Source: Haloferax elongans ATCC BAA-1513 (lineage in GTDB: Archaea > Halobacteriota > Halobacteria > Halobacteriales > Haloferacaceae). Taken from it: a stretch of DNA of 64,000 nt. The position numbers and the translations under genes are program-made. Numbering within the stretch: the stretch's first letter is position 1; each line of letters opens with the position of its first letter. Shown here one piece after another: positions 8,455-17,640 of the stretch. The notes below the pieces were generated by a model, which was not told the origin of the DNA, ran no database searches, and saw nothing but the letters and a program-made list of their open reading frames with translations. The stretch is taken from NCBI RefSeq assembly GCF_000336755.1, contig NZ_AOLK01000019.1, positions 1-64,000 of the forward strand, read 5' to 3'.

Positions 8455-9693
8455 CTACTCTCGGTCCACGCCGATTCTGACGAGGGGTGCGTTCTTGGCA
8501 TCGATGACGGCGTAGAGGTCGCCCGAACCGGAGACGGAAAGCACGTCCCGGACGCGCCATCCGCGGTCGGCTAACAGCGGTTCGGCCTCGGTTACGGTTT
8601 GTCCGTCGACGGTGAAGTGAGCGAGATACTGCGAGGCCAGACCAGCGACGAAGAGGTCACCTTGCCACTCCGAAATCGCGTCACCCGTGTAGAATGCCAT
8701 CCCACTCGGGGGGAACCCACCGCTACCACACGGCCACGAGAAGACCGGGCCGACGACATCGTCTCGATCGGCGTGCGAGACACCAATCGGCTCACCGCTG
8801 CCGTAGGTGCAGCCTTCGTCGGCGACAGGCCACCCGTAGTTCGCCCCGGCTTCGAGGACGTTTATTTCGTCTCCGTCTTGCTCACCAAACTCCGTCTCCC
8901 AGATGTCGCCCGTTTCTGGGTGGGTGGCTAACCCCTGCGGATTCCGGTGGCCGTAACTGAAGATGGTGTCTCTGGCGTCTGGGTCGTCGACAAACGGATT
9001 GTCAGTGGGGACCGAGCCATCGGCTTCAAACCGTAGTATCGTCCCCAGTTCGTTGGTCCGGTCCTGTGAGACGTGGTCCGGTCCGAAGTTTTTGAACTGT
9101 CGGTCGCCGACACTCACGTACAGTCGCTCGTCGCTGTCGAAAGTGATTCGTGACCCGAAGTGCCCGGTCGAGTCGACGAACGGCTCGGCGGCGTGGAGTC
9201 GTTCGAACCCCGTAATTCGCGCCGCATCTACGTCGAGGCGTCCCCGCCCGAGGTGAGTGCTCGACGTCCCGTCGTCTCGCGCAGCCGAATACGTGAGATA
9301 CACCCACGGTTCGTCCGGATACTGTGGGTGGAGCGCGACGTCGAGGAGCCCGCCCTGCCCGCGTGCGTACACTTCTGGCGTCCCCTCGACCTGCGTCGTC
9401 GCTCCCGAACCGCGGTCGACGAGCAACAACTGGCCGCCCTTCTCAGTGACGAGGAGCCGCGAATCGCCGGGCAGGGATTCGAGTGCCCACGGGTATGTCA
9501 GCCCCGTCGCAACGCGTTCGACAGTGAGGTCTGCGGGCATGGTGTCCGTGCGCTCCGTAGTCCCGGACTCTGAATGACCAGTCGCTGTTGACGCTGTCTC
9601 GGTGTCCGAATCGGTATCGACGCCACCGACGCAGCCAGCGAGTGCGGTCCCCATGGCCAGTCCACCGACTCTGAGATACGTTCGTCGGTCCAT
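8455..9693 (-). CDS. PQQ-type sugar dehydrogenase lipoprotein
   Basis: 412 residues. The Tat-like N-terminus with lipobox LAGC near residue 21 predicts an exported lipid-anchored protein. The body matches the six-bladed soluble glucose/aldose dehydrogenase family, with motifs YVSVGDR, YGHRNPQGLA and GEQDGDEINVLEAGANYGWP. Family members oxidise aldoses, usually with PQQ. No PQQ synthesis genes are visible here, so the cofactor must come from elsewhere or may differ. It is flanked by unrelated single genes. Confidence 0.85.
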   Translation of the reverse strand: MDRRTYLRVGGLAMGTALAGCVGGVDTDSDTETASTATGHSESGTTERTDTMPADLTVERVATGLTYPWALESLPGDSRLLVTEKGGQLLLVDRGSGATTQVEGTPEVYARGQGGLLDVALHPQYPDEPWVYLTYSAARDDGTSSTHLGRGRLDVDAARITGFERLHAAEPFVDSTGHFGSRITFDSDERLYVSVGDRQFKNFGPDHVSQDRTNELGTILRFEADGSVPTDNPFVDDPDARDTIFSYGHRNPQGLATHPETGDIWETEFGEQDGDEINVLEAGANYGWPVADEGCTYGSGEPIGVSHADRDDVVGPVFSWPCGSGGFPPSGMAFYTGDAISEWQGDLFVAGLASQYLAHFTVDGQTVTEAEPLLADRGWRVRDVLSVSGSGDLYAVIDAKNAPLVRIGVDRE

Positions 9694-9891
9694 CTCGATG
9701 TCGTACCGAAGGTCTCAGTGGGTATCAATGGTGCGACAGTAGGTTCAATGCAGTAGTCCCGCCCATCCCGACCCATCGTTCACTTCGCTGGTGCTACTTC
9801 ACCAACCGTTGGTGTTGCGACGACACAGCGGAAGCTTCCATCCGGAACCGACTTTGATGGTAATCGATGTGTCTGCGTTTGAGACCGATAC

Positions 9892-11934
9892 TTAGTCGAT
9901 AATCTCGGTATCCTCGATATCGCGGAGTTCGGCGAGGGAACGCTGCCACTCTTCCCACTGTGTCTCTCCACTTTCGTCGACTGCATCAATCGTTTTGAGT
10001 TCCTGTTCTAGGCTCGTTGTAAGGTCATCGAGCGTATCTACCGATTCGACCGCACGGTCGATTGGTGGGTCCAGTAGCTCGGTATCGGGGCTTAGCGAGA
10101 TGATTTGCAGTTGCTCTGGTGCACGTTTGCACAGGCGCTGAAACCACGTTTTGGCGAGAAGCGTCGGGTCGGCGATCCAAATAAAGCAATAGTAGAGTTC
10201 GTCGATGTCCGCAATAGGCTTCTCCCGTGCGCCTTCGAACACCCGCAACTTGAGGTCGAGTTCGAGTGTCTCTGAAATCGATTCGAGCTTCGACTTTATT
10301 TTCTCGGGGTCGTACGTTGCATCGTCGAAGAACGCAACCTGTACGCGTCGGTCCATCTCGTCTTGCTCTGACTGCGCAGGCCGGTCAACCCGCGGTGATA
10401 TCTTTTTCAAATCGACCACGGAGACACTCTGCATTTGATACCGGTCTCCTTCACCATACGCAAGCAGTTCAAGTAGCGGGTCGGTATCCGCCCACGTCTG
10501 TAGAATGTCGTATTTCTCCGCGTCTTCTTCCTCACCAGTTGCGTAGTCAGAGACGCGCTCTAGCGCGGTCGGGTCGTTCGACACCGCCGTCACAAACGAA
10601 GGCCACTGGATGCTGATGACGACGAACTTTGCCAGTTGGGGGAGAGTAATCGTATCTCCAACTGGGTCTTCACCTCTGTCTGCAAGCAGCCCCTCCGATT
10701 CGGCCAGTACAGCACGGAGCCGATAGAGGTTCAGGAACCGCTTTACCTGCCGAGGGTTGTTGCCAAGCGCAGGGGCGGCCATCGCAACAATGTCGTCAAG
10801 GGTTGCTTCAAATTGAGCTGCAAGGTTTTCTTCCCAGAGTGTTGCGATGTCCTCCCGGTCAGTCGATGCGTCCTCCGTCTCTGCGTCGAGAATATTCCCG
10901 CGAACGAGGCGTTGGATATCTTCCCCTTTCGGCTCAGGGACGACGAAGGGAATCTGGATGAACTTCTCTAAATACCGGTATCCAAATTCGATTGGTTCTT
11001 CGTTATCGATTTCCCCGTCGATGTAATCCAGCAGTTCGTTGTGTTTTGCGGCGATGCCCGCAGCGACACGCTCTCGGTCGAGTCCGATAATGAAGATAAG
11101 CTGTGAGTCGTCGGAGACCATCAGATTGATCGAGCGCATCAAATCTGCTGCTCGTGGCACCGTACATCGGTCCACGTCGTCCATAAACACGTACACGGGA
11201 CCGTCGTCACCGTACACGTCGAGCACGCGCTCGAGGTCCGCCTGAAAGGATTCGAGAAACTCTGTTCGCTCTTGGTATGTGGGGTCGTTTAGACGCTGGC
11301 TGAACGACCGGTGAATCGAAACTGACCAGATGCTATACGCTCGTCGAGTGAGGTCAATCCCTGCGAGAACACTGACAATAACACCACTCGTTCCCAGCCA
11401 GTACCGGAGGTTGAGACCGGTCGCTGAGAGAGCAGTAACGACCCAGTCGACACCGACGGTTAACCAAATCCAAAGGACGGTCGAAAGCGCGATAAGAGAC
11501 AGTATAAAACCGCCTGTGAATTTGATGAGCGCCGCGTTGCTCGTCTCAGAGAGGAGTCGCTGCCACGTAATCGCGAAAAACTTCTGCGGACGTCTCGTCA
11601 GCGGAATGCTCTGTTTAAGCGAATCGACGAAGGTAATCGCAAACGACGCCCACAACGCTTCCTGTTGCTCGTGTTTCCACGGGTTGAACTCGACCGTCGT
11701 CTCTCCCTCGGCTTCGAGGCTCTCACAGAGTTGTTGCATGAACGAGGACTTGCCACTCCCCCACTCTCCTTCTACTGACAGGGTCAGCGGTGGCGTCGTT
11801 TCCTCGTGCGTCAAAAAATAGTGTACTGCGGCTACGTACGGCTCGAACCCGAGGTGGTCTGTCGTTGATGGATGGTCATTTGTTGCCCCGAAAGGTGCTG
11901 GCTCATCTGACGCATCCTCCCCCATGACCGACAT
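9892..11934 (-). CDS. KAP-family P-loop NTPase with membrane segments
   Basis: 680 residues. Walker A is GEWGSGKSS near residue 55-65, and Walker B is YVFMDDVDRC near 250. Between them lies the membrane hairpin typical of KAP NTPases (about 145-210). The C-terminal half is helical without a recognisable domain. KAP NTPases are patchily distributed, often on mobile or defence-related DNA, and are thought to work in membrane-associated complexes. This copy stands alone, is flanked by AT-richer intergenic DNA, and its codon use looks less GC-biased than its neighbours, which hints at transfer. Its biological role is unknown. Confidence 0.8.
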   Translation of the reverse strand: MSVMGEDASDEPAPFGATNDHPSTTDHLGFEPYVAAVHYFLTHEETTPPLTLSVEGEWGSGKSSFMQQLCESLEAEGETTVEFNPWKHEQQEALWASFAITFVDSLKQSIPLTRRPQKFFAITWQRLLSETSNAALIKFTGGFILSLIALSTVLWIWLTVGVDWVVTALSATGLNLRYWLGTSGVIVSVLAGIDLTRRAYSIWSVSIHRSFSQRLNDPTYQERTEFLESFQADLERVLDVYGDDGPVYVFMDDVDRCTVPRAADLMRSINLMVSDDSQLIFIIGLDRERVAAGIAAKHNELLDYIDGEIDNEEPIEFGYRYLEKFIQIPFVVPEPKGEDIQRLVRGNILDAETEDASTDREDIATLWEENLAAQFEATLDDIVAMAAPALGNNPRQVKRFLNLYRLRAVLAESEGLLADRGEDPVGDTITLPQLAKFVVISIQWPSFVTAVSNDPTALERVSDYATGEEEDAEKYDILQTWADTDPLLELLAYGEGDRYQMQSVSVVDLKKISPRVDRPAQSEQDEMDRRVQVAFFDDATYDPEKIKSKLESISETLELDLKLRVFEGAREKPIADIDELYYCFIWIADPTLLAKTWFQRLCKRAPEQLQIISLSPDTELLDPPIDRAVESVDTLDDLTTSLEQELKTIDAVDESGETQWEEWQRSLAELRDIEDTEIID

Positions 11935-12119
11935 ATTCTGTTATATCCTACAAAACAGTTCTCTTATCTATCAAATGTCGGTGGAATTACCTCGACTTTG
12001 CTACTAGACGGATTCGCCACGCAGTACGCAAGAATCAGTTTTCTCTGTGGTCTCTCGTCGCTCCCGTCTCTTATGAGACACTCACGGCTAAAACACCGCC
12101 CTTCATTCCGGGGACGATG

Positions 12120-13277
12120 TCAGCGAATGACGTCTAGGTTGTCGTCGTCGCCATCGACGTTCCCTTCGCTAACAGCACGACCGGTGGCAGTCGAGTCATT
12201 GATTTCTTGATTGGACTCTACGTTCTGTCCCACGATGGACTTGTCTGTCTGCTCTTGGGTCGTCGGACCGAGGACCTGTGCCGACTGGACACCGGTCATG
12301 ATGGCCATCACGCGGACCTTCCCCTTGTACTCGTCTTGAATGCGTGCGCCCCAGATGACGTTCGCGGCGGCGTCGAGTCGTTCGGTGATGTTGCTCGCGA
12401 TTCCCTCGGCTTCCTTCAGTGTGAGGTCTGGACCGCCCGTGATGTGGACGAGGCCACCGGATGCGCCCCGGTAATCGACGTCTAAAAGCGGGTGGTTGAC
12501 TGCATCGCGGACTACCTCTTGGGCCTTGTTCTTCTCTTGTGTTTCGCCGACGAGCATCACCGCGATGCCGCCTTGGTTCATAACTGTTGAGATGTCGGCG
12601 TAGTCGAGGTTGATGAGCGACGGTTGGGTGATGGTCTCGGTGATTCCCTTGACGGTCTCAGCGATAATCTGGTCCATGACCGAGAACGCCTTACCGATGG
12701 GTAGATTCGGGACGTACTCGAGGAGCCGGTTGTTGTCGAGGACGATGGTCGAGTCGGCTTCGTTGCGAAGCTTGTCGAGTCCTTCCCCGGCTTTCTTCGT
12801 GCGAGCGCGCTCGACATTGAACGGCGTCGAGACGATTCCGACCACGATGGCCCCTTGGTCCTTGGCTATCTTCGAGACGACTGGCGCGCCGCCAGTACCA
12901 GTCCCCCCACCCATACCGGCGGTGACGAAGACGAGGTCCGCACCCCCGAGGATTTCTTTGATAGTTCCTTGGGCCATCTCGGTTGCACGTTCGCCAATGG
13001 AGGGGTCACCGCCCGCACCCAACCCGTGCGATAGAGACTTCCCGACAACGAGCCTCGTGTCCGCGTCGACCATCTTCAGGTGCTGCTTGTCGGTGTTGAT
13101 AGCGACTGTGTCGGCACCTGCAATGCCGATACTGTTGAGTCGGTTTACTGTGTTGTTCCCCGAACCTCCAACGCCAACCACAACGATACTGGGGTCGATA
13201 AACTCCTCCTCATCAGTATCTACCCCGGCGGTTTCTTCTGTCGTATGTTCGAGCGCTTCTCTAACGATATCTTGCAT
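12120..13277 (-). CDS. ftsZ2: FtsZ2-type cell division GTPase
   Basis: 385 residues. The tubulin/FtsZ GTP-binding loop GMGGGTGTG lies at 121-129, and the T7 region is NLDYADIS near 223-230. N-terminal MQDIV and the segments [16 protein letters not shown] and [18 protein letters not shown] follow haloarchaeal FtsZ2 closely. FtsZ2 works with FtsZ1 in ring constriction. The acidic C-terminal tail ([11 protein letters not shown]) is short. The residue after GTGTG is Gly where many FtsZ proteins have Ala. Haloarchaea usually encode more than one FtsZ; whether this is the main FtsZ2 or a paralogue cannot be decided from the window, and it is not next to other division genes. Confidence 0.85.
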   Translation of the reverse strand: MQDIVREALEHTTEETAGVDTDEEEFIDPSIVVVGVGGSGNNTVNRLNSIGIAGADTVAINTDKQHLKMVDADTRLVVGKSLSHGLGAGGDPSIGERATEMAQGTIKEILGGADLVFVTAGMGGGTGTGGAPVVSKIAKDQGAIVVGIVSTPFNVERARTKKAGEGLDKLRNEADSTIVLDNNRLLEYVPNLPIGKAFSVMDQIIAETVKGITETITQPSLINLDYADISTVMNQGGIAVMLVGETQEKNKAQEVVRDAVNHPLLDVDYRGASGGLVHITGGPDLTLKEAEGIASNITERLDAAANVIWGARIQDEYKGKVRVMAIMTGVQSAQVLGPTTQEQTDKSIVGQNVESNQEINDSTATGRAVSEGNVDGDDDNLDVIR

Positions 13278-13801
13278 TGGAATCAGGGGTGGGGAGGTCG
13301 TCGTAGCTGTCTGGGACGAATTTTTGTATATGTTTCGACACCCGCCACCGTTGTTTTACTGACCTCCGCTTTCTTGTGTGGCCGGGACGACTCGGCTTCT
13401 CTTCTGGGTTCCCTCTTAGAGCCGTCTCTCGAATCATCGTGTTAGGTCCTCCAACATAGCTCGGGAGAAGAGACGTGAGAACGAACTCGGTGTCTGTGAA
13501 TACCCAATTTTCGATTGACGCCCATTTAACGACCCTCCTACTGGAACTAGTTGGCCTACAGTAACGCTTATTTATTCAATTTCTCATGTAGGATACTAAT
13601 AGTTCCGGATACATGTCTCTCTATTCATTCGACCATGTCATTGTGATTCGGTGGAAGCAAGACATATCTCAAGTAATCCGCCTGGACACACCGACATTCT
13701 GTACTCGTATCGGACAAGTGCATGACAGACTTCACGACCTGGCATCGCACGAACTGACAGACCGAAGCAGGAACCGGAGTGAAACCAGCGTGGAAATACA
13801 T
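13278..13801. other. Intergenic region between ftsZ2 and a sensor kinase
   Basis: About 520 bp upstream of ftsZ2 and downstream of the kinase. It should hold the ftsZ2 promoter, with AT-rich stretches around 13320-13365 and 13560-13600. No convincing gene or repeat is seen. Confidence 0.5.
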
Positions 13802-15502
13802 TCACGAATCGCCGCGTTCAGTCACAAATTCGAAACGCGCCCCGCCCTCGCCACTGTCTGTGACCCCGATTCTCCACCCGTGTGCTGTCGCAATCTCCGC
13901 GACGATTGCTAAGCCCAAGCCCGTTCCGTCCTGCCCCGTCGAGTACCCGCTTTCGAAGATTTGTTCCTTGGCTTCGAGCGGGATTCCCCCACCGTCATCG
14001 GCGATGTAGAACCCGCGGTCGTCTCCGAGGGTGCCGATTGTAATCGTCACATCCTCTCCACCGTGGTCGATTGCATTCCGCAGCACGTTCTCTACTAGCT
14101 CTTGGAGCCGGGCTGGGTCGGCGTGCACTGTCAAGTCGGTATCGACAGTCAGTGTCGCGTCCGCTGTCTCGACGGTCTGCCAACACGTGTGGGCGAGTTC
14201 GGCGATGTTGACCGGTTTGGTCTCGCTTATCGCGTTTCCAGACCGGGCGAGCGTCAAGAGGTTCTCGATGAGGAGTTCCATCCGTTCGTGTGCCTGGGTG
14301 ACTTTGGCTAGGCTCTCACTGTCGTTGTCGTCTCGTGCCAGTGCGACCCACCCTTGGGCGACGTTCAGTGGATTTCGGAGGTCGTGACTCACGACCGACG
14401 CGAACTGTTCCAGTCGGTCGTTCTTGCGCTCGATTGCCTGCTCTCGCTGTTTTTGAAGCGTCACGTCCCGGAATACGAAGAGAAACCCGAGCGACGAATT
14501 GAGAGCGTCCTTGGACCCCGAGGTGTGAGCACTTCGGGGGACAATTGGTGAGACGGCCAGTTCGTACTGGTACTGAAGTCCATCGACCTCGGCTGTAATC
14601 TCGATTGGCTCTGCCGAGGTTCCGACCGGCGCTGTTGAGAGTTGGGGGTACTCTTCGAAGACTGCTGTCGTCGGCATTCCGATTGCGTCGTCGCCGACGC
14701 CGAATAGCAACTTCGCCCGCCCGTTGAGGTCGACCACGCGTCCGTCGGTGTCGACCGCGACGACCGGGTCGGTCATATTCTCGAATAGTGTCACTCGGGC
14801 AACTGGAACGAATTCGAGAAAGTCGGCGTAGAACAGCGCCCACAGGACGACTCCCGAACTGAGGACGATGCCGATGACGCTGAAATCCAAGCCCGGAATC
14901 CGAACGAAGTCCATCAATTCGAGAAACCCGGTCGACACTGGTAACACACCAGTGAAAACCAGCGATGCTGTCTGAATCTTGCTCACTCCCCGAGCGCTCG
15001 CGTATCGTTCCAGCAGGATACTGAGACCAATCAGCATGAGCGTCACCCGAACCAGCGTGTATCCGTAGAGTATCACACCCGGTGTCGGGTCAATCAGCCC
15101 TGACTGTGGGAGGTCAGTCATACCAGTCGCGTACAGGTGGTGCAGCGGGTTTGTGAGGATTCCCACCCATTCGAGACCGACTAATCCGAGCAGTCCTCCG
15201 ACGACTAGCTTTTGTTTCCACCACTCGTGACCACTGTACTCGACGACGACGTAGAACCACGCGACTGCGGCTGGCCCAATGACGATGTACACGACGGTCT
15301 GTGCTGCTCTCGTTACGTCTGGTGAGACAAAGAGCGACGCCACACCCGCTGCAACCGACCAGATGGCAGCCGAGAATGCCATCACGACGAGAGGTAAGCC
15401 GCCTGGTCGCTCGCGATAGCGCCACGACAACGCTGTAATCGCGAGGCAAACGACCCCGATGGTGAGTTCGAGGAACGAGACGGCAAGTGTACTGGGAGTC
15501 AT
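13802..15502 (-). CDS. Membrane sensor histidine kinase (7TM-type N-terminus, PAS, HisKA, HATPase)
   Basis: 566 residues. About seven hydrophobic segments occupy residues 1-240, in the arrangement of archaeal HisKA_7TM sensors. A PAS domain follows (about 245-370), then HisKA with SVVSHDLRNPLNVAQGW. The HATPase domain has N-box NVLRNAIDH, G1 ADDGGGI and G2 GTGLGLAIV. The ligand is unknown and no response regulator is adjacent. Confidence 0.9.
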   Translation of the reverse strand: MTPSTLAVSFLELTIGVVCLAITALSWRYRERPGGLPLVVMAFSAAIWSVAAGVASLFVSPDVTRAAQTVVYIVIGPAAVAWFYVVVEYSGHEWWKQKLVVGGLLGLVGLEWVGILTNPLHHLYATGMTDLPQSGLIDPTPGVILYGYTLVRVTLMLIGLSILLERYASARGVSKIQTASLVFTGVLPVSTGFLELMDFVRIPGLDFSVIGIVLSSGVVLWALFYADFLEFVPVARVTLFENMTDPVVAVDTDGRVVDLNGRAKLLFGVGDDAIGMPTTAVFEEYPQLSTAPVGTSAEPIEITAEVDGLQYQYELAVSPIVPRSAHTSGSKDALNSSLGFLFVFRDVTLQKQREQAIERKNDRLEQFASVVSHDLRNPLNVAQGWVALARDDNDSESLAKVTQAHERMELLIENLLTLARSGNAISETKPVNIAELAHTCWQTVETADATLTVDTDLTVHADPARLQELVENVLRNAIDHGGEDVTITIGTLGDDRGFYIADDGGGIPLEAKEQIFESGYSTGQDGTGLGLAIVAEIATAHGWRIGVTDSGEGGARFEFVTERGDS

Positions 15503-15858
15503 GTATCAGCCGAGTCGACAGTGATGCCTGTCACCTACTCTCGTCGTACTCGTCTCTCCATTATAATATGAACGTCCAAGGAACCCACAGAAGTTTGATA
15601 CTGTCGTCGCATTGGAGGCGATAGTTGTAGAAGTAGTTCCTGCATCTCACTGTCGAACTGGAGCCACGTGGAGCAGAGCGATATGGCCTCTACAACCGTC
15701 AGGAGATTCTGTAGCCTGCTCTTGTGGGGGTTCTGTGACTTGCTCTCGTTCTTTGCACCGTGGTTTGAGTGGCTGGAATGGTTACACATGACTCACACAA
15801 GTTCAATTTAGTTATCTAAACCAAAGTTGTTTTTACTGAGGCACATCGCGTGTCTGGT
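15503..15858. other. Intergenic region upstream of the ABC transporter operon
   Basis: About 350 bp. The right end holds a TATA-like TTTTTACT around 15829-15836, about 27 bp before the ATG at 15859, a probable operon promoter. An 84-codon minus-strand frame (15535-15789) lacks recognisable features and is not called. Confidence 0.45.
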
Positions 15859-15975
15859 ATGTCTGCTGAACACCCTCCGTCTGTATTCCCGAGCGAGGAC
15901 GTTCGGATACAACTCTGTGGTTTTCCGGTAGCAACAGCTGAGAAATTCATCACACAGGTGGCTGTCGATGCGTAG
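15859..15975 (+). CDS. Possible 38-residue leader peptide of the transporter operon
   Basis: ATG at 15859, 38 codons, stop TAG at 15973-15975, overlapping the ATG of the substrate-binding protein gene at 15968 by 8 bp. A TATA-like box about 27 bp upstream would place a leaderless transcript start exactly on this ATG. The peptide begins MSAEHPPSVFPSED and has no known domain. It could be a translated regulatory leader, a small protein or chance. The overlap and promoter spacing are observed; function is not. Confidence 0.35.
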   Translation: MSAEHPPSVFPSEDVRIQLCGFPVATAEKFITQVAVDA

Positions 15976-17542
15976 GCGCTCTTCGAGACGGCGATTTCTC
16001 GCTGGACTCTCGGCTGGTGTCTCTGGGCTGATTGCAGGCTGTACTGGCTCGCAACTCAGTCTCGGCTCCGACTCTGACACGGGGGCCAGCACCGACTCGC
16101 AATCTAGTTCTGCCGAGTCGTTTACCGTGGCACTCGCCCGCGACCCGACACGAGAGAAGTGGGACATCTACGGCGGTGTCACGCCGTACTACACGCACGT
16201 CTTCGAACCGCTGGTGGACACGACAGCGAACATGAAGACTGCACCGTTGTTGGCGACCGAGTGGGAGGCGGTCGACGAGACGACGTGGGAGTTTTCGCTT
16301 CGGGAGGGCGTCACCTTCCACAACGGTGATTCACTGACCGCCGACGCGGTCGTTAGCTCGTTCGACCGCGTCTTCGAGCAGTGGTCGTGGGTTCCGGGTT
16401 GGATTGGCGTCGAACCCGACGGCGTCACGGCAGTCGACGACACCACGGTCCGATTTCAGACGACGGAGCACTTCCCTGCGTTCCCGGGGACGATTTCGCA
16501 CAACTACTTCGGGATTCAGCATCCCAACCCGAACGAGACACCAGTCGGAACGGGACCCTTCCAGGTCGAACACGTCGAAGAAGAGCAGTCGATAACGCTC
16601 ACGCCGTACGAGAACTACCGTGGGGGGACTGCGGAACCGAGGGAACTCACGTTCAAGTGGGTCAAAGACCCGAATACGCGGGTGTTGTCGCTTCAGAAGG
16701 GCTCGGTCGATATCGCACAGCAGATTCCGAAGAGCCGGGCAACGGCGCTTGCCGACGCGGACGACACGGCTATCGAGACGCAACTCACTCCCGAGGCGGG
16801 GCTCGTCGCGGTCAACCTCTACACCGCACCGACCGACGACGAACAGCTTCGAAAGGCACTCAATTGGGCGGTCGACCAACACCAGATTGTCGAGCGCGTC
16901 TTGAACGGGATGGGAAAACCGGCCCGAGGGCCGATATCGTCGGTTATCCCGTGGGCTGTTCATGGCGACCTCTCACCGTACGGCCCCGACAGAGAGCGGG
17001 CGCGGGAGTTGGTCGAGGACTCTTCCTACAGCGGCGACCCGCTGTCGATTCTGATTAACAGCGAGAACACCGACGACAAGATGGTCGCACAGACGCTCTC
17101 GGGGTGGTTCGACGACATCGGCGTCGCGACCGAGATTCGACAGGTCGACCCGGCGTCGTTCTACGATACCTTCACCGCCGGCGAGGCACACCTGACGCTC
17201 GTCAGTTTCGGCTCGAACAGCGCCGCCTGTGATTACCTCGTTCGGGCGATGTTCCACTCGGAGGGCAGCGACAACCGAAAACGCTACAAGAAAAATGGAA
17301 CCGGAATCTACAACCCCGGACCTGAGGTCGACCGTCTCATCGAGCGCGGCTATCGGGCTGAGACGCTGGCCGAAAAGCGCGAGCACTACGGTGCAGTGCA
17401 GAAACGAGTCGTCGAGACGGGTGCCGTTATCCCGCTGTACTACAACGAATCCGTCTTGGCCCGGCAGGCGACCGTCTCGGGAATCGATGGCCACCCAGTC
17501 AGCAACATGGCCGATTGGGCTGAACTCTCTCGGAGCGACTAG
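15968..17542 (+). CDS. ABC transporter substrate-binding lipoprotein (SBP_bac_5 family)
   Basis: 524 residues. The N-terminal RRRFLAGLSAG with lipobox IAGC near residue 22 is a Tat lipoprotein signal. The body matches the oligopeptide/dipeptide/nickel-binding family 5, with hallmark segments LREGVTFHNGDSLTADAVV and VGTGPFQVEHV. It is the first large gene of a seven-gene co-directional operon. A Ser/Thr/Asp-rich linker follows the lipidated cysteine. Peptide, nickel chelate or siderophore-like ligands are all possible. Confidence 0.9.
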   Translation: MRRRSSRRRFLAGLSAGVSGLIAGCTGSQLSLGSDSDTGASTDSQSSSAESFTVALARDPTREKWDIYGGVTPYYTHVFEPLVDTTANMKTAPLLATEWEAVDETTWEFSLREGVTFHNGDSLTADAVVSSFDRVFEQWSWVPGWIGVEPDGVTAVDDTTVRFQTTEHFPAFPGTISHNYFGIQHPNPNETPVGTGPFQVEHVEEEQSITLTPYENYRGGTAEPRELTFKWVKDPNTRVLSLQKGSVDIAQQIPKSRATALADADDTAIETQLTPEAGLVAVNLYTAPTDDEQLRKALNWAVDQHQIVERVLNGMGKPARGPISSVIPWAVHGDLSPYGPDRERARELVEDSSYSGDPLSILINSENTDDKMVAQTLSGWFDDIGVATEIRQVDPASFYDTFTAGEAHLTLVSFGSNSAACDYLVRAMFHSEGSDNRKRYKKNGTGIYNPGPEVDRLIERGYRAETLAEKREHYGAVQKRVVETGAVIPLYYNESVLARQATVSGIDGHPVSNMADWAELSRSD

Positions 17543-17640
17543 CATGCGCGGAACCAACCAGACGGGGGAGTGGTCCGCCGCCGACTCGACAAGTGCATCA
17601 ATCCGAAACCGAATGACAGCGATAGAGTCGAAGCACATCA

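Noticed and set aside
13613..13912. A 99-codon plus-strand frame between ftsZ2 and the kinase
   Set aside because: It overlaps the kinase gene on the other strand, lacks promoter-like sequence at a suitable distance and has no recognisable features.
15535..15789. An 84-codon minus-strand frame upstream of the transporter operon
   Set aside because: Composition is not acidic like the surrounding proteins, and there is no domain or promoter support.
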